DNA of 64,000 bases, from positions 8,216,501 through 8,280,500 of the forward strand of contig CM034131.1 in the NCBI GenBank assembly GCA_019914995.1, read 5' to 3'. Of the stretch, positions 33,901-45,913 are shown one piece after another (position 1 is the first letter of the stretch; every line of letters starts with the position of its first letter). Origin of the DNA: Acanthochlamys bracteata. Taxonomy: Eukaryota > Streptophyta > Magnoliopsida > Pandanales > Velloziaceae. The translations under genes were made by a program, and so were the position numbers. The notes beneath the pieces were generated by a model. That model did no database searches. It had not been told where the DNA came from and saw only the letters and a list, made by a program, of their open reading frames with translations.

Positions 33901-36900
33901 GTTCAGTCAGTGGGATTTCTGGTCCTCCAGGTATTGGATCAGTTCCAGCAGTTGCTGATGTTGCTAAGAGAAATGTTCTGACTGTTGATGAGAGGGTTGC
34001 AGGCGGAGGAATTTCTCAACCATTAGTTTCGCCTTTAAGTAATAGGATGATGCTGCAGCAAGTTTCAAAAGTTAATGATGGGACAGCAGATTCCAATAAT
34101 GTTGCCGAGGGTCCGGCTGTTGGTGGACGTGCTTTCTTGCCTTCACCTGTCACTGGTGTCCAGTGGAGGCCTCAAACTGCAACTTCGTTCCAGACTCAAC
34201 ATGAAACAGTGAGTTGTGTTGCTCACTGCTTACAGTAGGCTGCTTTATTTTATTTATCCAGATACCTTCATATGATGTTGTTTCTAAGATTTTTATTTTA
34301 TTTTATTTTATTTTATTTTATTTGATTTGATTTGATTATTTTTTTTTTTATGTTGATTTCACTGAATTGAGTATATCTTGAAGTACCTCTTAAGCTTGAA
34401 AATATCATATAGAGATTTCGAAAATATCATATATGAAAATATCATGTAAAGATTCTCTGTTGCTATTTGACCTGTTTCTGTATTGAAAATTTTTTTGTTG
34501 CTGTCATCATAAATCTATTTCTACCTTAAAAGTTGGCACAGCTTTTAGTCAGGATAGGAACTTGGAATTATATGCTTGTTCTTTTTCTGCATCTTATTAA
34601 GAAGTTAACTTACACCTTCTGCAACCGTGTCTCAGGGTCAAGTTCGTGGACGCCCTGAAATTGCACCCGACCAGAGGGAGAAATTTCTTCAACGACTTCA
34701 ACAAGTTCAACAGCAGGGCCCTGGGAACCTCCTGGGTGCACCACTACTTTCTGGGGCAAGTCCTAAGCAGTTCCCTTCTCAACAACAAAATTCATTCTTA
34801 CAGCAGGTTTTCCCGCTTTCCAGTTAGCTGTAGTTCTGGATAACTAAGGAAACGGTAGTTTAAGTTTACAAGTTAATGAGAGAATATCTGTTGATGAGGT
34901 AATTGTAGATTGCCTTTTGGGCATAATCGTTTAACAGAATGGTCATCAATACTTTGTCCTCACCTAAGTAAAACATATGTGTATGATCTAGGCTTAAAAT
35001 GTATTTATATGTATACCATGTACAAATAATTCTGATTTTGTGGTTCGTATCTGATATTTTGATTTTTTAGTTCAATTCACAGAGCTCATCTCTGGCGTCT
35101 CAAGTTGGACTGGGAGTTGGAGTTCAGACACCTAATCTAACTTCTGTTACATCAGCTCAACAACAGTCAATATCAATACACCAGCAGCCTTCTCAGCATT
35201 CTTTAATTCAGAGTGGGTCAAAGGATGGTGGGTTTTGAAAGTCCACAAACACAGTGTGCATGTAAACCTAACCGAACTGGAACCTCCATTTTTCCTACAT
35301 GTCTAATAGTTAATTTACAGATCCTGGACATCCTAAAGTTGAAGAGCAACAGCAGGTCCACCTGCAGAGTTTGCCTGATGACTCCAATGTTGAGGCTGCC
35401 ATTGGTTCTGGATTCAACAAAACAGTAAATGATGACGATTTAAAGTTATCATATGCGGTAATATTAAAGTTACACTTGTTCAAGTCTAGATTTCTCTTTC
35501 AATTTGTTTTTGCAGATTGCTTGTTGAAATAGTTAAGTTTCTCCATTATTTTCCTCTTAATAAAGTATCCTTTAAAAAGTACGTATGTGAGTGTCAACCT
35601 TTCATGAAGTAATCCGTTTTATTTGTTTATTTGCTGTAGAACTTGATTCATCCTGTTTACTTATTGTGTAGATTCTTTTTTGTCGTTGGAACAATTTGAT
35701 TGCCTCTCCTTCATATCTTTCATTTGTTTTATTTAGGCATTTAAAATATCCTCAATTTTGAGATTATTTAAACTCCGCATTGAGTTCTGGGTAAGAGAAT
35801 CTGTAGTATTACTATGCTATATACTATATTGAAACTTATATAATTGGTTGAAATATGCAGGAATTAGAAAAGATGCTCTAACATGTTTGTTCTCTTGTAT
35901 AGCGAAACATATAAGGATACTTCACTGGAGGACCTTTGATTACTGAACAAGTGAACAAAGAATTTCACTCACTTGTTTTAACATGATTGATGTGTGAAGT
36001 AGCAATATCATAGAGATGTGAGGATAAAGTTAGCAGAAGCACTGAAGTAACAAGATCTATACATATGAGGAAACATGAGATAAATGTGAGTAGGAGCACG
36101 GGTTGGAAGAATTTTGCTTCACTTAGCAATCTAGAGCTCACAGGAGAGTTGCTGATAACAAACTAGAAATTTCCTATGCTTTGAAAAGGCCTATGATCGT
36201 TGTGGTTTTTTGGTTACGCCAAATTGTTATACATAATCAGTTCCTGGCACTCCTTCTACTGATTCTTGACGTACTTAATAGTTAAGGGTAGAATGTTAAC
36301 TTAATTTTCGTGAGTTTCTTTTTTCATATTGTTGGAAATGATATTATGAATAGATACCTACATGTTATTGTGGAAACTGGATCACATGAGATACGGAACT
36401 AGGAGTTCTGGTGTTTAGAGTATTAACCTGTTCTATTTAATTATGTCCTACATTCATTTAAAAAGAAATTGCTGTACTTTTTTGTTTCTGCTGCTGTTCT
36501 TGTTATTTCTCTCTTCTTGAAATGTGAAGATTCTTTGCTTTTTTCAGGGTGCTGGTTCTGCATCATTGTCTGAAGGCATCCAATTATCTAGAGATACTGA
36601 TCCTTCCCTGGGACAGCTCTTGCAACCAAGCCAGCAGTCAGCTGGCCTAGGTTTTATTGGTCGAAGAAGTATTCCAGATCTTGGTACAATTGGTGATAGC
36701 ATTAGTGCATCGAGTGGGAGTTCTGGAGGAGTGCATGATGATGCATACAACAAACAGATGCTTGATGCTGCACTACATAGACTACCCCAACCTTCAGATT
36801 CTGAACGAACTAAAAGCTATGTTCCTGTAAGGCATTCTCCTTCTGTGACACTCCAAGATTAATGTGTCTACATTTTACAATTGTGTATCTCAGAAACGTT

Positions 36901-38215
36901 TGTGGTCATTATTTCAGAGGCATCCAGCAGTAACTCCTGCTAGCTATCCGCAACACCAGGCTCCAATTATCAACAACCCTGCGTTTTGGGAGAGACTGGC
37001 CATGGATCAAAATGGACCAGATACATTATTTTTTGCATTTTACTACCAACAGGTTTCTCCCAAGATGTACCTTTTGATTTATTCACTCTTGATTGCTGCA
37101 AAACCTGTTTTTAGCATAATTAAAAGTTCAAATATTATGCAGAACACGTATCAGCAGTATTTAGCTGCAAAAGAGTTGAAAAGGTGGGCATGGAGATACC
37201 ACAAGAGATACAATACTTGGTTTCAAAGGCATGAAGAGCCGAAAGTTACAACTGATGAATTTGAGAAAGGGACCTATGTGTATTTTGATTTCCATATTGC
37301 TGATGATAATTCACAACATGGCTGGTACATGTCTCTCTGTGGTATTTCCTTATTTTGCATATGGTTTTCCTTGAGTGTATTCACACTCAGCATTATGATT
37401 GCTTGATGTTTTATGAAAATGAATGCATGCAAAAATAGTATTTAAAAAATGTGAACTAATTTAAGCATAGTGTATAGAAAGCTTAGCAAATGAATGAAAC
37501 ATGGCATTTGCTTCCCCATTAGTTTGGTCTACCTAACTAACTGGCCATACACATATCTTTATACTGTTGTCAGCTTCCTTTTTCTTTTATTTGTGATCAT
37601 TGGTTTTTTAATCTATGTCTTGCTTGTATGTAAAGTGAAAACATGGAAGGGTGCATCACTGATGGTTTGGGGTTGAATGTTTAAGTAAAGAGGTTTTGAA
37701 AAGGTCTTTTGTGATTGAAATGTGTGGGTGGGACAAGGAAACTTTAAGTAGGACTATGGCAAGAAATAGTATGTTTTGGGGCATGGAGTGTTGGGTAATG
37801 AACAAGACAATGTTGGATGCAGCAGGAATAAAAATGGTAATACGTCATTCCACCTGATAGCTTGAGTTGGGGTGTAGGTGGTTTAAGTGTTGTGCAATTT
37901 TCAGTCACTTGGTAAACAGTGATCATAAAGATAATGTTGAGATAGATCACAGAGTATGTGCTTGCATTGCTTTGCTTCTCTGGTTCCAGTTGTCTCCTTA
38001 TTGCTTAAGTGAGAGACTTGGTCGGTAGTCCTCGGATGGTGTGGCTTTGATGATGAGATAAATAATAATCTAGAAATGAGATGTTGTTCTTTTATCTTTT
38101 TGGTTCATTTTTTGTTGAGAAATGCTGAAACCTAACTCTTGTGTGCAGGTGCCAAAGAATAAAGACTGACTTCACATTCGAATACGTCCATCTTGAGGAC
38201 GAGCTTGGGGTTTAG
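27939..38215 (+). CDS. NOT3: CCR4-NOT transcription complex subunit 3 (NOT3)
   Basis: NOT3 is a scaffold subunit of the CCR4-NOT deadenylase, which shortens mRNA poly(A) tails and links to transcription and translation control. Sixteen coding exons: 27939-28031, 28136-28267, 29036-29152, 30066-30116, 30691-30780, 30870-31016, 31098-31202, 32837-32914, 33456-34208, 34636-34806, 35071-35227, 35321-35457, 36548-36826, 36918-37052, 37143-37324 and 38149-38215. Every junction is GT-AG and keeps the frame, giving 897 residues. Residues 1 to about 240 are the Not3 coiled-coil N-domain (start [20 protein letters not shown], then [20 protein letters not shown]). A long Ser/Pro/Gln-rich linker follows. 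The C-terminal NOT box runs from about 770 ([32 protein letters not shown]) to the end, [15 protein letters not shown]. Intron 7 is 1.6 kb. A spliced 3' UTR exon probably begins near 38810. Confidence 0.96.
34290..34335 (+). repeat. (TTTTA)n microsatellite in NOT3 intron 9
   Basis: Roughly seven TTTTA units followed by three TTTGA variants, just after exon 9 of NOT3. A likely length polymorphism, with no coding effect. Confidence 0.85.
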
Positions 38216-38400
38216 GCACCCATATGTACAGAAGATCAATCAAACAACAGCAAAATCCCTGGTACATACACAATGTCTCAATTCTCTTTTGTTTTTAGTT
38301 GGTGCTCCTGTCTTTTACTTTTGTAACTAGAAATTAGAAGACAACACAATTTCTTGACTAATGGTTCTATCAATATATTTTGCATGTCACTTATTGGTAC

Positions 38401-38592
38401 CATAGTTATCAAAACCGGACCAGACAGGTGAACCGGTAGCCCAACCACTTGTATGCGTGGTTGGCCAACCCTCTGAAAGGATTGAATCTGCATAGGACCA
38501 GGGTAAAAGTGGCTGAGCCTGCCGGTTTTTACTCTAGCTGGTCACCCAACACTGACCTAGAATCGGCTGGTTCAGCATCTTTCTTCACTTTA

Positions 38593-38626
<34 letters not shown>

Positions 38627-38690
38627 TATTTGCTATTTGAAAGACCTGAACCTTAAACTGCCCTACCAACTATAGTTCTAACCACTATGG
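38401..38690. repeat. Truncated hAT-type family B copy with (AAT)n tail
   Basis: It begins CATAGTTATCAAAACCGGACC, matching the terminal repeat of the elements at 21552 and 40511, and carries further CCGGT/GAACCGG motifs. No matching right end or target duplication is found. An (AAT)n microsatellite of about eleven units lies at 38593-38625, followed by GACCTGAACCTT. It sits in the 3' part of the NOT3 transcription unit, between the stop codon and the probable last UTR exon. Confidence 0.5.
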
Positions 38691-38809
38691 GCAAGATCAT
38701 TCTTGTTGTAACCATTTTAAAGCATCTATTATTCTGTTCACATCCTTTTTTATTTCTGCAATTTTATAGTGTTTCTGATTTTACCGGGGAATTGGTTTCC
38801 ATGTTGCAG

Positions 38810-39064
38810 GCAAATGCACAGAAGCGCCAGAATGTAGATTGCATTGGCCGTAGTAGGAAACTTTGCCAAGAACTAGCTGTAGTTGATACGTTTTCAGCTA
38901 AGTCATTAATGCAATGAGAAACCCTCAACTAGCTTGTTCAACGTTTACGTTAGCGGGTAAAAAGAACCATTGATTGGGTCATTCTCAAGTAGTCCTTGTA
39001 TCATTTTTAATATAGTGAAATGACCCTTGATGATAAAGCCACGGTCTCACGCCTTTACTTTCCT
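38810..39064 (+). other. Probable spliced 3' UTR exon of NOT3
   Basis: A good acceptor (CCATGTTGCAG) lies at about 38799-38809. It leads into GC-richer sequence, GCAAATGCACAGAAGCGCC, without a long frame. A matching donor lies just after the NOT3 stop at about 38260 (CCTGGTACATAC). This is inference from splice signals alone. Confidence 0.35.
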
Positions 39065-39415
39065 CTCTCCTTTATTATCTTCTCTGCTGGATAAGTTGTA
39101 AATGCAATGTATGCGCACAGTTTGCGTTGCATTAGTCCAACTAAATCAAGTTAATCCTTCAGTACCCTTCTTCGGAGGATCTGGTTTCACACGGTACATG
39201 CTTTCGTGCTTCACACTGTCTAATTGGCCCGATGATTCTTTTCCATCTTAGAATTAGCTCTTTTCATGCAACCGAGGTGATGTGATTGAACTGCCATATA
39301 GTAGTAACTCAAGTACCGAGAGATGTGATGGGCCTATTTGGGAAGTAGTTGGGCTTTAGAGCCCAAGATAATTGTAAAAGAAAATAAGCGACAGCTTCCT
39401 GATTAGACTCTACGA

Positions 39416-39665
39416 GTTGAGTGTTTAAAATAACTTTTTAAATAACTTTTTTTAAAAAAAATATTATTAAATTTTTTTTAAACAAATTTAATTTTTCTAT
39501 TTAAAGAAAATAAATGTACGTGTATATTATATATATGTATTTATTTTTTTATAATGTATAATTTATTTTGTATTTTTAAAATTTTTAAAAAGAGCTTTTA
39601 GAATATTGTATAGTTTATTAAAAATCGAGAAGTTGAATTAAATGGTGAAGTAAAAATGAAAAGTT
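39416..39665. repeat. AT-rich fold-back repeat, copy
   Basis: Starts near TGAGTGTTTAAAATAACTTT and ends GAAAAGTTTGCCAAATGAAC, with the family's alternating A and T blocks between. The limits are approximate. Confidence 0.45.
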
Positions 39666-39879
39666 TGCCAAATGAACCTATATAACTTTATCGTTGCCTA
39701 TCTGCATCTCCATTCAGATAAGTAATGCGCGTGGCCCTCGGCCCTTCCTCGCTCTCAACAGCAGCACTAGACAACTATAACAAGAGAAAAAGCTTGCTAG
39801 GGAAAAACAAAACACAAAAACGCGTGTAAGTTGGATTCTAAACTGAAGCATGAAATTTGTATTGGACTGCATACTATAT

Positions 39880-40330
39880 GAGAATAGTTTCATATTGGTA
39901 ATTGCTCGGAACTTGTGGGAGTTTATAAGGAACGAGCATCTCTCTTCAACATTCGTTTTTATAAGGAATGGGCGATTCTATGCATGTTAAGCCCAATACT
40001 ACCATACCATTTATCTGTCTGTACAAGGAGAATGAAGTGAGGCAGATAGATCATAGCCCTGGCTAAGGACGTACAGTCCAACCTATGCATTAAGATGAGT
40101 GTTAGAATAGTTTACATTGATAGTTATTTTGGACTTGTTCGGGCTTATAAGGAAAGAACATTCTCTCTTGTCGGTCTGTTTATTCATAATGTTATCCTTG
40201 GATGTAAACAATTAATGAATACACAGCTTCCACTTCCTGCATCTATGGCGGATTATGGATTTTGCTCGAGCCTTATGGAGAAAGAAGGGTCTCTTTGGTT
40301 TATTCCATTTAAGTTGACAGATGTGGAGTG
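39880..40330. repeat. Degenerate LTR/TRIM-like repeat pair
   Basis: Two related segments about 220 bases apart share AGAATAGTTT..CATTG, ACTTGT and GGGCTTATAAGGAA-type motifs (at about 39881-39940 and 40105-40160). The second starts TGTTAGAATAG, as many plant LTRs do. With the primer-site-like motif at 41161, this suggests remnants of a small LTR (TRIM-like) retroelement. No gene is present. Confidence 0.4.
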
Positions 40331-40510
40331 CATTTAAGTCGTGGTAGTTGAAGGAGTATGATAATGTTGCAAAATAACTCTGTACTAGGTGCACCGTCTG
40401 AAGTGGAATTTTATTTCTTGTGAGACGATGGGAGCCCATTCCAACTATGACCAGGTCTCAAGCCAAGCCAAACAACCTAATGATGTGATACTAAATACAA
40501 CTTCAACAAC

Positions 40511-41113
40511 CATAATTATAAAAATCGGACCGAACATTGAACCGAAAAACTATCCGGATCAACGGATCACGGATTGATCCGTCGGATCAACGGGTTAAAT
40601 CGTTATGTTAAAAATATTAAAATATTAACGGTAGCACGAACGCTTATTATTTTTTTTTTGTTAGAAAGCATAAAAGAAAAATAAACTAACAAAAAATATA
40701 TAGAAAAATAAAAAAATATTTTAAATAATAAATTTCAAAAGAATCTTTGTTTTAAAATAATTTTATTATTTTTCTTATAATTTAATAGAATTAGTAATAT
40801 AAAAACTTAAAAATCACTAATAATAAATATTTACAAATAAAATATAACAAACTTATTTTTTTACATTATCACATCCAAATATAAAATCTAAATTACATAT
40901 TATATTTCAATATAATGCTACTAATAATTAATTTTGCATCAATATTATAAATTTAAAATTTTTAAATTTAATTTAATCCGATTTGACTCGGACGAGCGGG
41001 TCGGAACGAATCGATTGCATAAACGGTTTTATTATAAATTCAAACCGATTTATGCTCCGGATCGACGATTTTCGGATCGATTCGCGCGGGCCTATCCGAA
41101 TTTTACAACTATA
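40511..41113. mobile_element. Non-autonomous hAT-type element, family B
   Basis: A 603-base element with ends CATAATTATAAAAATCGG and, in reverse complement, TATAGTTGTAAAATTCGG. The 8-base flanks TCAACAAC (40503-40510) and TCGACAAC (41114-41121) differ at one position. Its terminal repeat and CGGACCG motifs match the family B element at 21552-22366. It appears inserted in older LTR-like repeat sequence. Confidence 0.75.
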
Positions 41114-41160
41114 TCGACAACTCTTCACGCATTGCATACGTGCAGGCATGTTCTGGCAAA

Positions 41161-41171
41161 TTCTGATACCA
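41161..41171 (-). other. Primer-binding-site-like motif of an LTR element
   Basis: On the minus strand this reads TGGTATCAGAA. It follows TTAACA, which resembles the end of a plant LTR next to a primer site complementary to initiator tRNA-Met (usual form TGGTATCAGAGC). The LTR side would extend rightward to about 41250 (GACTAGTTTTTTGAGTG on the minus strand). No internal coding region remains. Confidence 0.45.
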
Positions 41172-41541
41172 TGTTAATTGGTCCGTGTAGAATTCACTCA
41201 AAAAACTAGTCCAATTAAAGGAGGGAACCTTATTCGACATAAAAAAAGATCCAAGACAACAACTTGGCAATGTGAGAATAAATAAATGCAAATTCAACAA
41301 GGAGAAGAGCTTAGAGGGAAATGGTGATGCCCTTGAAATGAAATTATTGTCAGCTTTACTGCTTAGACATTGACCAAAGCATTTTCCTGTGCATCTTGTT
41401 AAAAGTATGTAAGCTATTGGCTTCTATAAGCTATTTGTTTACATTGCTACCATTTTTGTTAATGAAATAGAAACCTTATTTTCTCAATTTGTTTATTTTC
41501 ATGGCTGTGAGTTTATCCCTTATCCAGAAGTTGTTCTTGAC

Positions 41542-41564
41542 TATATATATATATATATATATAT
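41542..41564. repeat. (TA)n microsatellite
   Basis: About eleven TA units between LTR-like remnants and a fold-back repeat. The rest of 41250-41890 shows no gene. Confidence 0.9.
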
Positions 41565-41896
41565 CATAGTTTGTGTAGGGACATGTTTTAATTGCAAAAA
41601 ATTTACTTTCTTTCTCTATATTTTGAATTTTGTTACTTTATATTTTTAATTATCACTCCGACTTCATTACTATATTCACATCTTATTTTTTTATATTTTA
41701 CTTCTATCAAAATTTAACTCCAAATTTTATTCTATATATTTTAATTATTATTTTGAATTTTATTTCTATCGATCTCTACTTTCATAAATTTTATTTTAGC
41801 GAAACTTAGTTTTCATCTAAAATGGGCGTAAACCATATACATTGGTTGAATATCTGAGCTCTATTTTAAGTGATGTTTTAATTAAAGTGAAAATTT

Positions 41897-42125
41897 GTCC
41901 GAGTGCGTTTGGCATTATTTTTCAGAAAATCAATTTCTAACTTTTCAACTTTATATCTTTTATTAAATCTTTTATAATTTTTAAAGAATTTATTAAAATT
42001 TAAAAAAATAAAAATTTTACGTTATAAAATTATATTTTTTAGATAAAAAATATAATTTTTTAAAATAGAATAAAAATATCTTCTATTAAAAAAAAAACAC
42101 TTTTCATAAACATTCTCCAAAAGCC
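41897..42125. repeat. AT-rich fold-back repeat, copy
   Basis: Left end CGAGTGCGTTTGGCATTATT and right end CATAAACATTCTCCAAAAGC, with A-rich and T-rich interior blocks. Same family as 10894. Confidence 0.5.
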
Positions 42126-42241
42126 GGAAATAGCTGAAAAAATAATAATAAGAAAATTAAACCTTTCAAAGTTCTTTTATAAATTTTTGAAAAGAATATA
42201 CACCCATATAATTTCTAAGTCATCCTAGAAAGTAGAAAGTA

Positions 42242-42486
42242 TTTTTATAGAAGTATTCGTAAGTACTTATGTAAAAAACATTTTAAAATAAAAAATATAT
42301 TTAACTTATTTAAAAAATAAACTTTATTTTATTATTAAAAAATAATAAAATAAATAATAATAAATATTATAATATAAATGTTTTAAATATTTTTTTAATT
42401 TTTAATAAATTATAAAAAATATATAAAAATTTATTTTAAAATATAAAGTTGAAAAATTTTTGAAAAGCAATGCGAAACGCATCGTT
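42242..42486. repeat. AT-rich fold-back repeat immediately upstream of MFAP1
   Basis: Runs from about TAGAAGTATTCGTAAGTACT to AAAGCAATGCGAAACGCATC. It ends within about 120 bases of the MFAP1 start codon, so it lies in or next to that gene's promoter and may supply part of it. Confidence 0.5.
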
Positions 42487-42605
42487 AAAAAGGCCAAGCA
42501 AATCCCATTTCCGTAACAAGCCTTACCGCCTCCGCTCGCTCTCTCATCTGCCGACAATCAATCACTGATTAGGGTTCCGGTGAATTCAATTTCCGTTCAC
42601 CGGAG

Positions 42606-44167
42606 ATGTCTGTCTCCGCCGGAGTTAGCGATGCGGCGATTGCTGTTCGTGAGAAGCTTCGTGGCAAGATCGGTCAGACCAAAGTAAAGCGTTATTGGCC
42701 CGGCAAAGCCCCCGAATGGGCTGACGACGACCGGATCGAAGATTCTGAGCCAATTGTTTCTACTCGCTCTGCTGCCCTCGAGCGTGTGTTTCCTTCTCGG
42801 GAAGATAATAATGATAGCAGCAACCTTGCTCGTAGAGACGATCGCAGGCTTCGCCGTCTCGCTGAACTTCGAGGTGAGGATAAAGCTGAGGTGCGTGAAG
42901 CTCACAGACGGATTCGGCAGGCTGAGATTATCTCTGCTGAAGAAGAAGATCAGAATAAGCTCCAGGGACTGGATTTAGAAGAAGAAGACGAAGAGGCGTT
43001 GGAAGAACGAAGGCGTAGAATTCGCGAGAAGCTTCTTCAGCGGCAACAGGAAGAAGCTTTGCTTCCTGAAGAGGAAGAAGAAGCTGCTGAGGAGGAGGAG
43101 GAAGAAGAGGAGTCCGAGTATGAGACAGATTCGGAAGAAGAGCAGATGGGGATCGCTATAGTGAAGCCGGTTTTCATACCGAAGTCACAGAGGGATACGA
43201 TTGCGGAGCGGGAACGGTTAGAGGAGGAGGAGAGAAGGTTGGAGGAGATGGCGAAGCGGAGACTTGAAGAGAGGAAGGTCGAAACAAAGCAGATTGTTGT
43301 GGAGGAGATTAGGAAGGAGGAGCAGATACAGAAGAATTTGGAGGAGATGGAGGCTAATATTGCAGATGTTGATACTGATGATGAGTTGAACGAGGCTGAA
43401 GAGTATGAAGCATGGAAGGCAAGGGAAATTGCAAGGATTAAGAGGGATAGAGAGGATAGGGAGGCCAGGTTGAAGGAGAAGGAGGAGATTGAGAGGGTTA
43501 GGAACATGACAGAGAAGGAAAGGCAGGAATGGCTGCTTAAGAATCCCAAGCTAGAGGGAGCAAGGAAGCAGAAATGGAGATTCATGCAGAAATACTTCCA
43601 TAAGGGTGCGTTCTTTCAGACGGATGCTGATGATCGTGCAGGTACAGCTGGTGCAGATGATATTTATAGGCGTGATTTCTCTGCGCCTACCGGAGAGGAT
43701 AAGATGGACAAGACGATATTGCCTAAGGTTATGCAAGTCAAACACTTTGGCCGCAGTGGGAGGACCAAATGGACGCATCTGGTCGGCGAGGATACAACCG
43801 ACTGGAACAGCCCGTTAGTGTCTTGACTTACTTTAAATTCTGCATCAATTCTAGCTGCTGTCTCTTTATAAGTTTTGAAGAGAAGTACTGAACATTTTTA
43901 ATTCTTCATGCATAGTTTTGAATGCTGCCTACAGTATTTTTGATTTTTGGGAATATCGCTTTTACTTTGATCATGAGTAGGATAATCCTGTTTTCTTTGT
44001 TGTTGATGTCACCTGATCTTCTTTATCACCTTCGTTTTTGCTATCACAGATGGAGCAGTAATGGTCCACTTCGCGCAAAGTACGACGCTAAACTGGCTGG
44101 AAAGAATGCACCAATTGCCAAACCTAAAGGAAGCAAAAAGTTGAAGGATTGGGAAACTTCTAGGTAA
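42606..44167 (+). CDS. MFAP1: Microfibrillar-associated protein 1 homolog (MFAP1), spliceosome component
   Basis: MFAP1 is a nuclear protein of the spliceosome B complex; the name comes from an early misassignment in animals. Exons 42606-43813 and 44050-44167 join in phase (1208+118 nt) to give 441 residues, typical for plants. The N-terminus is MSVSAGVSDAAIAVREKLRG with the plant motif VKRYWPGKAPEWADD. The middle is a long acidic and charged coiled coil with Glu runs near 155-170. The conserved end includes QKWRFMQKYFHKGAFFQTDA, LPKVMQVKHFGRSGRTKWTH, then DTTDWNSPWSSNGPLRAKYD and APIAKPKGSKKLKDWETSR. Many antisense frames over the Glu-rich part are shadows. The stop codon overlaps a GTAAGG donor-like site, so an in-frame extension through a later exon is possible (see the 45279 entry). 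A MITE-like repeat lies just upstream. Confidence 0.95.
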
Positions 44168-45278
44168 GGTTCCACATCCCTGCCTCATGGTGAGCCATCA
44201 TATATCTGCAATATCTGCTGTGTATTGTCAGAAATTTGGAAAACCTTCTGGATTTATGACAAGAATGTTCTAATACATTGCATATCAAAGTGATATGAAG
44301 TGTTTCAGTGTCACATTATGCCTCTTATAACTCTACAAGTTGCCTTTGTACTATAAATTTTGAAAACACAGTTCATTATCATCTCTATGGCAGCCTTTTC
44401 AAGAAGAATTTCCTTTTTATTGATATGCTTTTCCTTGAAGTTAGTAGGGTCCTTTGCCTTCTATGCTATTTCTGACAGAACATTGTCACTATCTCTGTGG
44501 TCGTGATCCTATAACCTGAAATGCAATTGCTGTTTTCTGTGTTATTTAGGATTGGAAGTGATTTATTTCAGCATAACTCATGCTGTTCTAACAGAGTTAA
44601 TAACTCAGAATGTGATTGTTTGTTTGACATTTTGGCATGCACTGGAACCTAGTTCAACTCATAGAATGCCAATCTGACCAAGTTTTCATTTGTGGTGTTT
44701 GGTGTAGCAATTACTAGAAAATATGTATTGTTTGGTCTATCTTCGTAATGAAAGTAACGATTTAATGAATAGCTGATAAAAAACTCTCGACTGTGTACTG
44801 CATTATAATTATTTGTTGCTTAGACCAAGGTATTTGACCTGCACTACATCATTTTTGTATCAGGGTGTGATTGTGACCTTGGGGTTGTGAGGGGCTATGT
44901 TTTTACATAATCATGTTACTCTAAGGATCCAAGCAGAATGATGAATACAAACTGTTACTAAATGTAGCATTAACATGCCTATGAAAATTATTCGCAAAAT
45001 CTGCATTTGTTTTGTAAGGCAGTAAGGCTATGCGCTCAGAATGCTTTATTCGTGTTCAGGCCAAATTCTTTAATGCTTTACTAAAAATTGTGGCTTACCG
45101 AGTATTTAAGCACAATGTAAGATGTTTTCCCAATGAATATAAAGATATCAATAATTTGTGCCAACATTGTTTAAACCAAACTGAGAAGCAATTGAGAATG
45201 CTTTTTATCGTTATCCATGCTTTTAGCTTCCACTGACTTGTACATGTAACACAAACCACTTCTATTATTATAATAATT

Positions 45279-45533
45279 TTGAATTACAATAGATACACCA
45301 GAGCTGCAGGTCTGGCCAAATTTTATAGGGACAAAGACAATAGTACAAGGCAGCAGTTGAGTATGCAATTCCAAAAGCAGGTAATCTATGAATCTAAGCG
45401 TCAAGGAGATGCTATGCTGATATATGCATCTTGTTATGCATCTTTGCCACATTCTCTTCAGATTTCCAATACCAGATATTCTGCACGTTCTTCTGAACCT
45501 TTAAAGTTCCTTTCAGCAGAGGATGTTTCTTGA
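45279..45533 (+). other. Open frame with splice signals, possible alternative 3' exon
   Basis: A plus-strand frame reading RYTRAAGLAKFYRDKDNSTR continues to a stop at 45533. An acceptor, ATTACAATAG, ends at 45288. Joining the donor at 44163/44164 in the MFAP1 end to this acceptor keeps the frame (AG plus A gives Arg). Known MFAP1 proteins usually end where I placed the stop, so this is either an alternative transcript end or chance. No family is recognised. Confidence 0.2.
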
Positions 45534-45619
45534 AGAGTTCCTTTTTCCATATAGGCTGATCTAGACATGGTGCTATCTTCTGCTGCACAGTCCAGTAGCT
45601 GGAATATGTGCTGATTTAA

Positions 45620-45913
45620 CTAGCTATATACATCACTGTACGAGATATGCCATTTGCAGGATCTTCCTTTACAACTGCCAGCGAGCATGCTCAACTGAGA
45701 CACGATTGACACATCGGGATAATATTCAGGCAAATCTACGCAATATGGGCAGATAAAGAAGCTCTGTATATCCCATCTGCATGTGCTGTGAGGTACAAAG
45801 ATTTTAACATCCGTGAGTGTGCTGTGAGTCCCACCGTAGAACAGACATACAAAAACCCCTATAATCAGCCACACAAACCCGGATCCACTTACTAGCACTG
45901 GGATTGAGAACAT
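45620..45913 (-). other. Unrecognised 97-residue open frame with a hydrophobic start
   Basis: Minus-strand frame beginning MFSIPVLVSGSGFVWLIIGV, which looks like a membrane or signal segment, followed by a Cys-containing region (HSTCRWDIQSFFICPYCVDL). It lies alone between the convergent MFAP1 and BPM genes, without a clear promoter. It may be a small secreted protein, an exon fragment, or chance. I do not recognise it. Confidence 0.2.

Noticed and set aside
43037-43585. Ser/Phe-rich 182-residue antisense frame in MFAP1
   Set aside because: It arises from the Glu/Lys codon runs (GAA/GAG) of MFAP1 read backwards.
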